Positions 35,101 to 46,500 of a stretch of DNA of 64,000 nt are shown here, in pieces. The DNA is taken from assembly GCA_013400115.1 (NCBI GenBank), contig VXBP01010406.1, forward strand, positions 372,440-436,439. Direction: 5' to 3'. The position numbers and the translations under genes were made by a program. Every line of letters begins with the position of its first letter. The stretch's first letter is position 1. The notes under the pieces were generated by a model, which did not search any database, was not told the DNA's origin, and saw only the letters and a program-made list of their open reading frames with translations. Origin of the DNA: Rhinopomastus cyanomelas (lineage: Eukaryota; Chordata; Aves; Bucerotiformes; Rhinopomastidae).

Positions 35101-38017
35101 CCAATGGTTCTTATGAAGATGTTTCACCAAAGTGTTTCAGTTCTGACCCCAAACAGCTGACAAAACAAAGCTGAGCTTCGACGTGTACGTGATCTTTGGG
35201 CACTGTGGCTACAGAGACCTTCCCCAGCTTCTGCTAGAAACTGCTTAGAGCTGGAAGACTGGAATATTCATCTCTCTTTCAGTCTTGTAACCTTCGCTCC
35301 TGGTAATTGTGCCAGGCTGTCATCCCACGGAGGAGGATGTGGCTGTAGGTTTGCTACAGGGAGGGAGAAAGATGAAGCTGGCCCAGAGGAGCTGAGGTGA
35401 GCTGTGGTGGCAAAGCAAGCTTCTGGCAGGGACTGCTGCTCCTGTGGCCTCTTTTCCTGCCTCTGAGGCTTTTCATGGCTTTTGTGTGGCCACAACAGGC
35501 TGCCTTAGGGACAGCGGTGGGTGTCTGCTGTGCCAAGGACCGCCCTGCTTTGCCTGCAGCTCCATCTGAAGAGACCTGCTTCCCACTTCATGAAGTACCA
35601 AGCACATTCCTGAGCCCTTCTCGGGACAATCGTGGCAAAATCAGCCCCAGAAAAGCAGCTTTTCATTTCAAATACTTCAAATTTTGCCAGTGTCAAAAAC
35701 ATGGACTTTTCTGTCTCTGCGGTTTCGTTCCGCTTCCATGCAAAGTCCAGTTACTTGCAGTGAAAGAGCAGATTTATTTTGCTTTAGAGAAGGTCTTTTG
35801 TTTCTCTTGAAAGACACCCAAAAGTCATGGCAAAGCCAGGGGAATGGCTTTGAATAGTTATTCACAGACCTGGAGGCTCGATCTCAGAAATGTCCCCGGA
35901 GCTTCTGGGTGGAATCGCTGCGAAACACCCGAGGACTTGTTGTGGTGCCTGGTTACTGCACAGCACAAACTGTCAAACGCAGAAAGCACCTGCTTGCTGC
36001 CCGCGCCCCGCTCTGACAGATGCAGATTGTTATTGAGAGAACAGTGGGCAGCAGTGACACCCCACAGTTTCAGCTCGTTGTGATCCAAAAGAGACCATGG
36101 CTGGAGTCCAGTGCTTCAGCATCCCTGGATCAGAGTGTAGCCCTGGATCCGACAGGAGTGCTAGTTCAGCTGTCTAAGGATAGCACCACACACAGACCTC
36201 TCAGCCTCTGGAAATCTCATCCTGTTGGTACTGATGCACCTGGAAGGCCGGGTCTAGCTGGCATCTGCAGCTCTGCAGTGGCAGGAAGAGAAGAGATTTT
36301 AGCCCAGACACTTGGACAATTACTTGTGTCTGAGATGTGCCAGATCCTGAAACTTCATTCAGAGTAAAAATGAACTTGCTTTGTTTCTAATCCAAAAGAT
36401 GACCCTCAGTAATGTTCACAGAAGGGACTTGACCCTCCTCAGAAGGATGCAGAGCTGAGTGAAGCCTGCTGGTATCAGGTGTGCTGTTTCCAGGGACGTG
36501 CGATGGTTTCCAACTGGGAGCTTAGCGTGCGGAGCCCTTCTTAGTGCGGCTCCTGTCCACCCACTGGCCTTGCCAGGAGCCCTGCTTTTCTTTTCTTCTT
36601 CTTTTTATTCCCCAGCAGCGATTCATGGCAGCATTTCCCCTCGTTTTGATGAGTTCTGTCTGCATTCCCAGAGCTGTTTGGTCTGACCCCAGCTGGGGCT
36701 TTTTGCCTTCCTTCAGGTGAAATCCCACACGAGGCACCAAATACAGGCTTTCGTAGGGAACAGCTTCCCCAAGTCCTGTTGCTACAGATGATGTGACTCA
36801 ATCCAAGAGGTGCTTTTGATGGTCACTTATTGATGGAAGATCTTTGTATAGAGAAGGTCTAATACACATTCACTTTTCCATCTTCTTCCGTGGCAGCTTA
36901 TCTCCTGCTACACGACGTGTGCAGGGCATTTGAGAGTTTGTGCTGAAGTCCTTCACCTGCAGTTTCTGTGCAGCTGGGGTTGCTTGTACAGGGGTCAGTC
37001 CCATGTTTTCATCAGGAATGCAAGAAGGCAGCAAGGAATGTGGGGAATCATTATTAGTATTATTATTATTTTCCTGCACTGAGCAGTCCCTGCTCAGAAT
37101 GAGATCCCAGAACCTGGCAAGATTCAGTACCAGCAGTTAGAAGAAAATAATCTTGTGATGGGAGAAGGAAACAGACTGGGTGTGGACGGTGCAGCGAGTC
37201 TGGCGGATAGGTGATGGCTTTCTTTGGCTGCCAGCTCCCTGCCGTTGCATCTCAGCAATGTGTCAGCATTTCTGTGTCTCCTAAGAGGTGTTTGTAGGAA
37301 TGTTTTACTCCCTGTGGTCTCCCTTACGCTCTGCAGCAGCCCTCTGGCTTCCCCTTGGGCATTCCTTTTCCCAAATAAAGACAAACCGAAGGGACTCACT
37401 TCTGTTTCCCAGACCAAATATGTTCCACCAGGCTGGACTCCTGCAGTTGAAGTTCAACACCCCTACTCCTTTCTTTCCAAGGCTGGAAGGTGTCAGATGT
37501 TGTCTGTGCCTGGACTTGCCCACTTGCCCTTGGTCCTGGGGGAGGTTTTATCGGTGGTCTACTAAGCTGAAAAAGAACCAGGATCTGTTTTGGTTTGGTT
37601 TTGTTTTTCTTTCTCACTCTTTTATTTATTTATTTGGTTGGTTTTGGCCATCTGGTTAGGCCAGAAGGAGAACGCTGGAAGGGAGAATATTTTGTTTGGA
37701 TACTTTGGAATAATGAGAACCTGGCAGTGCAGCTGCACGAGCTTCTCGCAGAGAAGAAGCCTGATCAGCTAGCAATCTGCTCTATAGCTCAGAGAGATCA
37801 ACGGGAAGATTTGCTGTGAAGGAGCCTGCAGTAGTCTACAGACCGCGCTGTGTGTCATGATGATCCTGCAGGAGAAAGCGCACAGCAGAGGCAGATTCAG
37901 GCGCGTACATCGAGACTAGGGTTTGAGGAAATGAAACTTCAGAGGTGACTGAAGCATTTAAAGTGTCTTCAGGGGTGTTTTTCTTTGTTAATTCTATCAG
38001 GCTGGATGTATAGTGTC
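35101..38017. other. Unique intergenic sequence
   Basis: Nearly 3 kb without a recognised gene, RNA or mobile element. Frames at 35,397-35,810, 36,020-36,367 and 37,224-37,659 are open but overlap other frames on both strands and show no domain. A TTATTATTAT simple stretch lies at about 37,048-37,072. Confidence 0.5.
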
Positions 38018-38088
38018 TGAAGGGGTTCTGGGGGTTGGACTCGATGATCTCTTTGGGTCCCTTCCAGCCCCTAACATCCTATGATTAG
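38018..38088 (+). mobile_element. CR1 3' terminus
   Basis: GGGGGTTGGACTCGATGATC, GGGTCCCTTCCAGCCCCTAA and CATCCTATGATTAG. Confidence 0.9.
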
Positions 38089-39244
38089 ACAAGGTTATCA
38101 GTCGGGGGCCAACCTCCTGGATCAGTTAGGACTCGGGGGGGTTAGCAGCGTGTTTAGAGGAGCTAAGCAGTGAATTCTGTCCTGTATGGCCACTGAAGGG
38201 GCAGTAGCTACTATGAGAGAAGCACAGATTCCATCTCTGAAACAGAGGATGTAAAAGCAGCAGAAAACAGTAAAGAAGAAGATAAAGAACAGAGTGAAAA
38301 TGCACGAGAGAATAAAAAGAGGTGATGATGCTGCTTGCCCATCTCGTTCATGAAAGCTTAAGTCACTGAGAGCAATTAGAACAATACCTATTTACCTCAA
38401 ACTTCATAGGATTTGGATAAAGAATACGTTTGCCTCCCTTCAAGCAGGGCTAGGCGTGACAGTTTCATTGTCTGAGGAGGTTTGTGCCGTGATCGAAACA
38501 GAACATCATTTCTATCGCTACCCAAACCCCCGTGTCACTGCGAGCTTCTCCTGTTCGTGGAAGCCAAACCTTACACGCAGGAGTATTCCATGTGTTTGCT
38601 TAGTCGTGAGCTGCTAAGGGCAGGTTTGCAGCCACGGGGAGTGATGGATGCCCTTGGCAGGCTGGTTGGCTTGGCCAGAGTCAAGCAGCGCTCTACTGTT
38701 CCTGGACTTCAGCTGAGTCACGAACAGCCAGCCCGAGCACGGCTTGACTGATCCTCCAAACTTCTTGTGCCAAGGTTAGCACTGGCAGAACCATCTCCAG
38801 TGTCCATAGCCCAGGTTCAGCAAGCTGGTTGTTTCCTAACCCTGGTACATCTCTTCTAGAGATGAAGACACTCTCAGCCTGGCAAAGATGCACAGGGCAA
38901 GGGTTAGGAAAGTTAAAATGTCACAAGCTTCAGCAAAGCTAGTGCTGGATCCCAGGGTGATGGGCACGTAGGTTATAGCAGAGAAACATCAGAGCTGTCC
39001 TCTGTGCCAGCAGGGCAGCAGATTTTATTGAATGTGGCACTTCCCATGTCCTTTGTAATCCTTTACTCTTAAGTACACAAGACTCTCCAAGGCCTGCACA
39101 CACATCAAAGTAGATGAAGTCACGGGTTCCTTTCTAGGTGTCACAGAAGAAACCCAAATATTAAGATGGAAACACGGCTCTGGTGTGGTTGAGCGTGTGA
39201 GGGCAAATTTATGTGGAAGGAGTTTGCTGAGCTTTGAGCAAATT
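38089..39244. other. Unique intergenic sequence with a purine-rich charged frame
   Basis: At about 38,200-38,328 a plus-strand frame without ATG would encode some 40 residues rich in Glu, Lys, Asp and Ser and ends in TGA. It may be a decayed exon or simply A/G-rich DNA. The frame at 38,482-38,751 shows no domain. Nothing else is recognised. Confidence 0.4.
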
Positions 39245-39292
39245 TCACAGTATCACAGTAATGATAAGATTGGGAAAGACCTTTACAAGACT
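39245..39292 (-). mobile_element. Short CR1 3' terminus, GTGATACTGTGA subfamily
   Basis: CACAGTATCACAGTAATGAT, AAGATTGGGAAAGACC and TTTACAAG match the tail end of the copies at 10,960 and (reversed) 44,514. Confidence 0.82.
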
Positions 39293-40629
39293 TTGACAGA
39301 GACAAGATATGTCCTTAGAAAGCCAGGTTCTGGTGATCTTCTGACCTTGTCTTTCTTGACTTGAACCTTATTCCTCTTGTATGATAACTGGTGTCAATTT
39401 CAAAAGCTCTTAGTAACTTATGAGTAAGTGGGTCACTCTCTTTCTCCCAGCTCTACCCAAACACACATTTCAAGATGAAAAATCTTGAGGGAAAAATAAC
39501 TCTACCCCTCCTTTTATGTAGTTTCCTCTCTGGAGAAGGTCTTTAATATCGATGTGCCCTTTGGGTGTAATACTGAAAATTAAGGTGCTAAACAAAAATT
39601 CCAAATGATGGATTAGAAAGAGAGCCCCATCGTTCTGTGTTCTCCTCATTTGTCTTCCCTTTGTCCTTAATCTTGATTTGCCCTGTAGGTTAGTCTTATC
39701 ATAAAGACAGTGTGAATGACTGTCTCAGCGCCTTTCCTCGTTAATGCTGCGGGAAATTGATGAGTAGATCTCTGCAACTGTGGATTTTTAATTTTTTTCT
39801 TGCAAGAATTATAGCCCCTATTTATTTTGGAAGGACCCATGCAGCTTTCTAAGTAAATACAGGTTAATTTTTTTTTTCCCCCAAAAAAAATCAACAGTCG
39901 GAGTAATTGCTTGATGTATGAAGTTGACATTTTGGCTTTGTGTGATTTGCTACGATACGTAAGAATCTAATTTCCTGTTCGGAAAGATGCTGCCACAAAA
40001 TCTCTGGGTAAATTAAAATCAGTGGTTTATTCAGAAGGTGAGCAATAGACTCTGGTTAGATATATCAATATTTATTCTGCTGCTTCCCAGGTCTGCCCAG
40101 ACACGTGCCAACGGGACACTTGACTGTGGTGTTGCCTTTGTGTGTGACTGGGGTGGATACAGGTCGATGTCTCTTGCGTGCTCGCTCTAGGCAGGACTCG
40201 CGCCTGCTCCGGATACTCAAAGCACACGCAGGAGTCTTGCTCCGAGCGCTGTTCTCACCCGGCTCTGTTTGCTTACTCGATGTTAAGCACCCAACTAAGT
40301 GTGCTTGAGTTCTAAAACATCAGAGGGTGAAGAGTAGTTTTGTACATTTAATGAAGCTCTGTTTGCTAGTACATCTCTGTTCTTAAAGGAATCTGTCCAA
40401 CAAGTTGCTTCTATTTGCACGTCTTTTTTCCTAATTGAGCTTAAAAATAGAGTCCGAGAGAGAGAAGCGTGTGGCTTAATACGCTGAGCACCCTTTGACA
40501 CCCTGAGGTACCCAGTGAATTGACACGGTGTTAAAGGCAATGGGAGCGAACGGGGCGCAGCTCTGCGGCGAGGAGCGGGGAGATCATGGGTTCTGAGGGG
40601 AACCCTTGGGCTCTTTTTATGGCATTAGC
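39293..40629. other. Unique intergenic sequence
   Basis: No gene recognised. Short T-rich and C/A homopolymer runs occur near 39,870-39,890. Confidence 0.45.
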
Positions 40630-40910
40630 ACCTCAGGAAAAACATTTAATCAATAGATAGTTTAATTCCATCACTTTGGCTGTTTTCCTGGGTTTTATTC
40701 TGATTTTTCTAGGAGTAAATCTGGCTGCAAAGCTTAGAAACAACTTTAAAAACCCCTTTCTAATGAAATAAAGAAATTTGTCATGGTTTTATGTCTTGCA
40801 GTTCATTCTAAAGTTCAAGTTATAATTATGGCTGATTAATTACAGAATTTTTCTGCTTTTGCTCTTCAGCTGGGTAATTGTGTTGACAAAAGCTGTTTAG
40901 TTACTTCCCA
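40630..40910. promoter_or_regulatory. Candidate conserved non-coding element
   Basis: AT-rich, repeat-free block with TTTAATCAATAG, CTAATGAAATAAAG, TATAATTATGG, GATTAATTACAG and GGTAATTGTGTTG: five TAAT/ATTA-type homeodomain cores in 280 bases. Confidence 0.35.
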
Positions 40911-41369
40911 AAAGACCAAGTGGCCTTTCGTTCACACTCTAGATTTAGGGGTGACCAAGCAGCGCACAATTCGAATGTTCTTCAGTTACACTGCACTTAT
41001 GGAACTAAGCAAAAACCAGCTCCAGTTTGCCATTGCTCTCGATAGAGGTGTGTGGAACTGGAGCATCTCTGCTTTGAAGTTCAGCTCTAGTGAAAAGAGT
41101 TTCTCTGTAAACCTTTGTACGTCTGGATGTGTGGAGCAGGACACGTCTTTAAGAGCAGGAAACTGGATTCTTCTTTAGGAAATTTACTTGTCATTTGAAG
41201 GGCGTTTTCACAAAGGGTGAAATTCACTAGAGAGTTTTGACCTTGTGGAAAAGGAAATCTGTTTTAAGAGAGATTTCTATCTGTTGTTTACTACTTAGTA
41301 TTAGCAGCGTGAATTTTATTAGATGATTGTGATTCCTCTTAGAACCTGGGCACTTCTGGTGCTCCTATA
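40911..41369. other. Unique intergenic sequence
   Basis: Nothing recognised. Confidence 0.45.
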
Positions 41370-41608
41370 TTTAGGTCTGACACTAGGAAGAACTTCTTCA
41401 TGGAAGGGGTCATTGGAAAAACTTCTTCGCTAGAACAGGCTGTCCGGGAAGAGGGTTGAATTGCCATCCCTGGACATACTTAGAAGTCTGGGAGATCTGG
41501 AGGTTAGGGACACGGTTCAGCAGTGGGGTTGAGGCAGTTGGGATGATGGTTGGACCTGGTGATCTTGAAGATCTTTTCCAACCTAAACGAATCTACGGTT
41601 CTATGATT
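41370..41608 (+). mobile_element. CR1 3' UTR, a third subfamily
   Basis: TTTAGGTCTGACACTAGGAA, GAACTTCTTCATGGAA, GAACAGGCTGTCCGGGAAG, TTGAATTGCCATCCCTGG, GGACACGGTTCAGCAGTGG, GGTTGGACCTGGTGATCTTG, TCTTTTCCAACCTAAACG and the GGTTCTATGATT tail. This is the CR1 subfamily with a GACATGGTTTAG-type middle block. Confidence 0.94.
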
Positions 41609-42468
41609 TCTCTTGTGGATGGCAGGAACTCGTGCGGGTGAATTTACGCAAACACGCGCAAGTGCGGCTCTCTTTCCTCCGCTCTTTTCACTTCATTAAA
41701 ATTGAGTTGGTCTGAGCTATCGGAATGTTTGCAGAAAAGAGAAGAAAAGGTCAGGAGCATGCAGCACAAATAATACATTTATTTCAACATTCCTGGCTGG
41801 AGTTTGTCTGTGCTGTATTTCCAGAAGGCTTGACTAAATCTTCATATCCACTGTTCTCCGCAGTTTGTTGTTTTTAGTGATTATGGGAGCAAACCTCAGC
41901 TGAGAGATACCCCAACAGGAGCTAGAGGACTCCCATGTGAATGGAGTATCCTGATCCAAAGGAAAGCAGGTTTTCATTGGCTCCAGCGAGTTCATTTCAA
42001 TCAACATAGATTCAATTTCCTTAAGAGCAAAATAGAGCCCGTCTTTCGCCAGCACTTTCAGTAAGATTGAGTCCTGGCCTTCCACACGACATCAATTAGT
42101 CCTACAGGACGAGTCTTTTTAATTCGTCTTCCCACTGCAAGCACTGTACAAGGAGTTGTTTAAGCCAGCACTTGGATTGTCACTTAAAGCCACGGAGGAG
42201 GTTCCCTAAGTAGTCATTAACCCAGTAGAGGAACTCTGCTTACTTACAAACAACTACAGGAGAAAGCAAACCCAGGTTGTTCAGCATTGGAGAGCTTTGC
42301 CTGGATACGCTGAAGTGGCCGCTGGCTGAGAGAGGTTCTGGACCTAGAAGAACTTGGGTCAGACTGGCTTTCTTGCTTTCACCACAAGATTTTGGGACCT
42401 TCTCTTCCAGCAGGAAACTTCACAATTCCCCTGCCAGACACAATCCATTTCTAACATCTGAAGGGTAG
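41609..42468. other. Unique intergenic sequence
   Basis: No gene recognised. Around 41,940-42,010 there are faint traces (CCTGATCCAAAGG, TTTTCATTGGCTCCAGCGAG) of the ancient CATTGACTTCAATGG-type repeat also suspected at 33,090. Confidence 0.35.
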
Positions 42469-42567
42469 CGGAGCCCTGGCTCAGGTTGCCCAGGGAGGCT
42501 GTGAAATCTCCTGCCCTGGAGATGTTCAAAGCCCACCTGGATGTGCTCCTGTGGGGTCTGCTCTAAG
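42469..42567 (+). mobile_element. CR1 internal 3' UTR fragment
   Basis: GAGCCCTGGCTCAGGTTGCC, CAGGGAGGCTGTGAAATCTC, CTGGAGATGTTCAAAGCCC and ACCTGGATGTGCTCCTGTG. Unusually, the terminal 3' block is missing. Confidence 0.9.
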
Positions 42568-42739
42568 AGAACCCTCCTTCAAGCCAAATCGTTGCTGCAA
42601 ACCGCACGGCCATCCTCTGTGTCTCGGTGTACTGGTAACTGCTGAGGACAATAGAGATTTACTTGGATCCTCCTTTAAGAGAAGAAAAAAAATAAAAACA
42701 ACTTTAATCTTAATGGGTAGGCAGCATTTTATGAAGAAA

Positions 42740-43060
42740 ATTTAAGAAATTAATTAACTAGAACAGAATTTCACCTCTTTAACCTTAGCTCTTGAGCAAA
42801 CCTGAGCTAAATAAACATCTGACCATTCAATCTTCTCCACTTAAGGTTAACTTGAGTTTATTATTCAGGCTACTGCCCTTGTGTATTAGGGAAAGCATAA
42901 ATTATGCATACTAATTACCTTGGATGGGGCACGACTTTAATGAATTCTTTTAATTAAACTGCAACACAGTGCTTTGGTAGAGGATGGTCTATATTTCATC
43001 CTTAAACTATGTAACCTTCATCTTTGTCTAGAGAGATCACACATTCGAGTTGGTTTAATT
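42740..43060. promoter_or_regulatory. Candidate conserved non-coding element
   Basis: AT-rich and repeat-free with AAATTAATTAACTAG, ATTATGCATACTAATTACC (42,901-42,919), CTTTAATGAATTC and TTTAATTAAAC: a dense array of homeodomain/POU-like cores. Confidence 0.37.
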
Positions 43061-43332
43061 CATTTAAGTAGGAGGTACAAAGAGCAACCCACTCTTACGA
43101 TCGCTGGGAAATTGGAGAAATGTTTGTCTTCTGTCGTGGTGCTAAAAAATGAGGTTCTTCAGTGAGAAGCTTTAATTCTGGCAGGAATGAAGGCAAAGAA
43201 TGGTGTAGTATTGGTAATTTCCAAAACAAACACGTGTAGATCATTTCCTAGCCCATCTCGCCTGGCATCTGATGTTGGTGGTCAAGCAGCATAATTATCT
43301 GAGTAAGTTGTTTTGAAGTGGTTTTAGCTGTG
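43061..43332. other. Unique intergenic sequence
   Basis: Nothing recognised. Confidence 0.4.
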
Positions 43333-43408
43333 AGCCTGCTCTGGCAGGGGGATTGGACTAGATGATCTTTCGGGGTCCCTTCCAATCCCTGATGATTCTG
43401 TCATTCTA
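43333..43408 (+). mobile_element. CR1 3' terminus
   Basis: GCCTGCTCTGGCAGGGGGAT, TGGACTAGATGATCTTTCGG, GGTCCCTTCCAATCCCTG and ATGATTCTGTCATTCTA. Confidence 0.93.
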
Positions 43409-43914
43409 GAAAATGGTCAGGTCACATTAGTTACACCACTACCTGAAAAGATTTTGTCCACCGTGACAGCACCAGTGTTTTATGAGCAGGAGTAGCTGCA
43501 GAGGCTAGATGATTCATTTGATTCTGATTCTGAAAAGTAAATCATGTTAGTTATCCCCTTTGCTACTTTACTCTTGGCCCCACATATGACATTCAGGAGC
43601 ACACGTGGCCTTCAGTACCACCGTTGCCGTTCCTCTGGTGGTGTTTGCTCATCGTCGCTTCCTCTGAAGAGACTATTTGCCCTGCGCAGTGGCCGCTCAG
43701 TTTCCTCCTACCACAGGAACCACTTCTGTTGCTACGTGCAGGAAGCAACTTTGGGGAAAGGTCCTTCCAACACCAACCGTTGTGTGAAGACAGGAATAAT
43801 TACGTCCTGACGCAGTCAGTGCGTCCGAAACAGTTCCGCCTGTTTACGCGCTGTTGAATCTGAGATACAACACGAAGACAGGTGCCCAACATCCTGGGTG
43901 TGTGACATCAATCT
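43409..43914. other. Unique intergenic sequence
   Basis: No gene recognised. Two overlapping plus-strand frames (43,544-43,810 and 43,624-43,857) lack domains. One TGTTTAC forkhead core lies near 43,840. Confidence 0.4.
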
Positions 43915-44230
43915 AACTTTGTAGTTAACTCATTTAAATATCGGGAGCTGGAGCCTATTCTTGGTTTTCTTTGAGCTCTTCTGTGGCAACCACCGAATCG
44001 AACGTTTTGTAACGGAGAGCTGTCTTCATCAACAGTGAAAATGAGTTAAAACCCTGCTAATACGCGACTCGTTTTATTTCCTGTAGACAGACACAAATTT
44101 CAGAAAGCTGAGAAATGTTGATTTTGTGGCATGCAAATGCTGCAGCTCGCTCTGCCTCCTCTATGGGGAATGAATTTCAATGCGCTCTTTGGAACAGATT
44201 AATCTCATCTGCACTTCCTTAGGTGAAGCT
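43915..44230. promoter_or_regulatory. Candidate conserved non-coding element with POU octamer
   Basis: Repeat-free block with ATGCAAAT at 44,131-44,138 (exact POU octamer), TCATTTAAATATCGG, GGGGAATGAATTTC and GATTAATCTCATC. CpG is retained at several points. Confidence 0.37.
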
Positions 44231-44513
44231 ACAGCTTAGGCTTTGCTCTTCGTTGCGACGATTCCCGTGCGACTTCAGTCACTCCTTGGTGCTGTTATTT
44301 GCCATGGGCTTGTCATCTTCATGGTGCCTGCAGGCTGTACTCTTCTAGAGCATATGTTTCCACAAGCCATCTGGTTCCAGTAGGTTTCCCAAGTGCCTGG
44401 CTTCTCACAACCTGTCTTTTTGGCAGCCACCAGTGCCTACAAACCCTCTGTTTGGCTTTAGCCATGGGTCAGAGAGTCTTATTTTAGCATGGAAGGGTTC
44501 ATGTGTGAGATAT
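44231..44513. other. Unique intergenic sequence
   Basis: Nothing recognised. Confidence 0.4.
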
Positions 44514-44613
44514 TCATGATCTAGGTGTTAGGATTACTGGGTTGATTTGGATTTAGGTTGGACTGGATGATCTTTAAGCTCTTTTCCAACCTTCTCGTTA
44601 CTGTGATACTGTC
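44514..44613 (+). mobile_element. CR1 3' end, GTGATACTGTGA subfamily
   Basis: ATGATCTAGGTGTTAGGATT, ACTGGGTTGATTTGGATTTA, GGTTGGACTGGATGATC, CTCTTTTCCAACCTTCTCG and the TTACTGTGATACTGTCA tail. It closely matches 7,871-7,981. Confidence 0.92.
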
Positions 44614-44657
44614 ATATCGGCCAGGGCTACAGTACTTTTGAGAAAAGCATGGAGATG

Positions 44658-44829
44658 TGAGGGTGACAGAGCACTGAAAGGAGCTGCCCAGGGAGGTTAC
44701 GGAGTCCCCTTCTCTGGAGACGTTCAGATCTGCCTGGATATGTTCCTGTGCAACTTGATCTAGCTGGTCCTGCTGTGGCAGGGGGATAGAACTAGATGGT
44801 CCCTCCCAATCCCTGACATTCTGTGTGTG
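44658..44829 (+). mobile_element. CR1 3' end
   Basis: GAGGGTGACAGAGCACTG, GAGCTGCCCAGGGAGG, CTGGAGACGTTCAGATC, TGCCTGGATATGTTCCTGTG and GGGGGATAGAACTAGATGG, ending in TGACATTCTGTG. It follows another CR1 in the same direction after 44 bases. Confidence 0.92.
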
Positions 44830-45775
44830 AGATAAAGAATGAGGAGGAAGCTTATGAAACCAGTGGGATGTTACTGGTACAGGGGTTTGAAACCAAATGA
44901 CTTAGCACTGTTCCCATGAGTGTCCCTGTCTCATGCACAGGGGTGAAGGCAATGGGTTTGAAGTGCCGTCTGCCTGGGCACAGTGCCACACCGACATAAG
45001 GTTCTCAGCACCAGTAACCAAACACCCACGGACAGCATGAGTATCAAAGGTGTTTGAAGACAGCATTGCTTCAAGGGGCTGGTTCAACAGCTGCACATCT
45101 TGGTTTGCACATCTGATCGCTGGAGGAGTCAGTCACGGCTCCTGCAGCCCTGCCAAGCCCCACAAAACAGTGGAGTTAGCAGGATGAAGGATGTGGCAAC
45201 CCAAATGCTTCCTTTTCCTCAAATGGGCACGAAGAATCAGCTAAACCGTTGTGCTGGTGAGTGACAGCAAATCCAAACACCAGCGTCTACGAGCAGAAAG
45301 AAGTAAAACACGTGGTTCCTCACAAGTTACCCAGTTAGTGAAAGACTGATCTCAGCCATTGCTGCACATCTCCAGCAGGTTGGAGGGCAGATTTGTGCTG
45401 GGACATTTTCCTCCTCTCTGCTTTATCTAGTGGGGCAATATGGGGAAGTTACACTTGGTACCAACCTCAGAGGAGTGTGTAAAGACAAAGGGCTGTCAAT
45501 ATCAACAGCTCGAGATTAATTTGGGGTTAGCAGAAGCAGTAGATGTAATGAACCCATCAATCACCTGGCATTTCACAACCAGTCCCAGGCAATGACATTA
45601 GAGTCTTTTTGAAGACAGACAGCGAGTTTTCCAGAGCCCCAGGCTGCCAGGCTAAGGAATCCCTCAAGGCAAGCACATCTGCTCTTGACTGATCGCTCCT
45701 ATTGAACTTCCAGAACAAACAAATAAGGTGCCAGTGAATTAGCTTTGAAAAACTGGCTTTTAATTGTTGCATTTC
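44830..45775. other. Unique intergenic sequence
   Basis: No gene, RNA or repeat recognised. Confidence 0.45.
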
Positions 45776-46024
45776 GTAGACTCACGGAAGGGACCTCAGA
45801 GATCATGTAGTCTCTCACCAGAGCAGGTTGCCCAGAGCCTCATCCAGCCTGGCCTTGAACGCTTCCAGGGATGGTGCAGCCACAGCCTCCCTGGGCAACC
45901 TGTTTCAGTGCCTCAGCACCCTCACAGGGAGGAATTTCTTCCAAAGATCTACTACAAAACTCCCCTCTTTCAGCTTGAAGCCACCCCCTTTGTCCTATCA
46001 CCAGACTCCCACTGTGGGACAAAA
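45776..46024 (-). mobile_element. CR1 3' UTR
   Basis: ACTCACGGAAGGGACCTCAG, AGATCATGTAGTC, CATCCAGCCTGGCCTTGAAC, GCTTCCAGGGATGGTGCAGC, CAACCTGTTTCAGTGCC, TTTGTCCTATCACC. Minus strand, terminus at the left, with the terminal tail eroded. Confidence 0.94.
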
Positions 46025-46079
46025 CAGAGAAGTGTTGAGGTTATGATGGTTGGGTGCGTGGATTTAATAAACTAACTAG

Positions 46080-46500
46080 CTGTCACATAGCTGCACCCTG
46101 ATTATGTTTTTTAATTGTTACCTTCTTGTGGTGGGGCTTCTCCCCATTCTGGAGCATGCAAATTCAGCTTGCGGTGGACTTTGCTGCTGTATTCCCTTCA
46201 CATCTTGATTCTTAGCTGAAGTAAATAAACCAACACGGTAAAGAGATCTGATAGCTACTCCATCTGTATTATGGCACACAATGATGGCTGCAAGTTAAAG
46301 GTTTGATATATAGATCTATTTTTTTATTGCCAGCCCCTGCCCCTGAAGAAAGTATTAAAATTTCCAGATGAGTAACCAAACAATAAATAGATGAGACAGT
46401 TGCTGTGAATATCTGATTTTTTGCATAATAATGAGGTATTGCTGGATAACACACTCTGCAGTCCACCGTTGGTCTACATTATCACTTTGGTTGGACAAAT
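46080..46500. promoter_or_regulatory. Candidate conserved non-coding element with POU octamer
   Basis: Repeat-free block with ATGCAAAT at 46,156-46,163, ACACAATGATGG (SOX-like), AACAATAAATAG, TGCATAATAATGAGG and TTTAATTG. Density of such cores over 400 bases, wedged between two CR1 copies, is typical of developmental enhancers. Confidence 0.38.
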
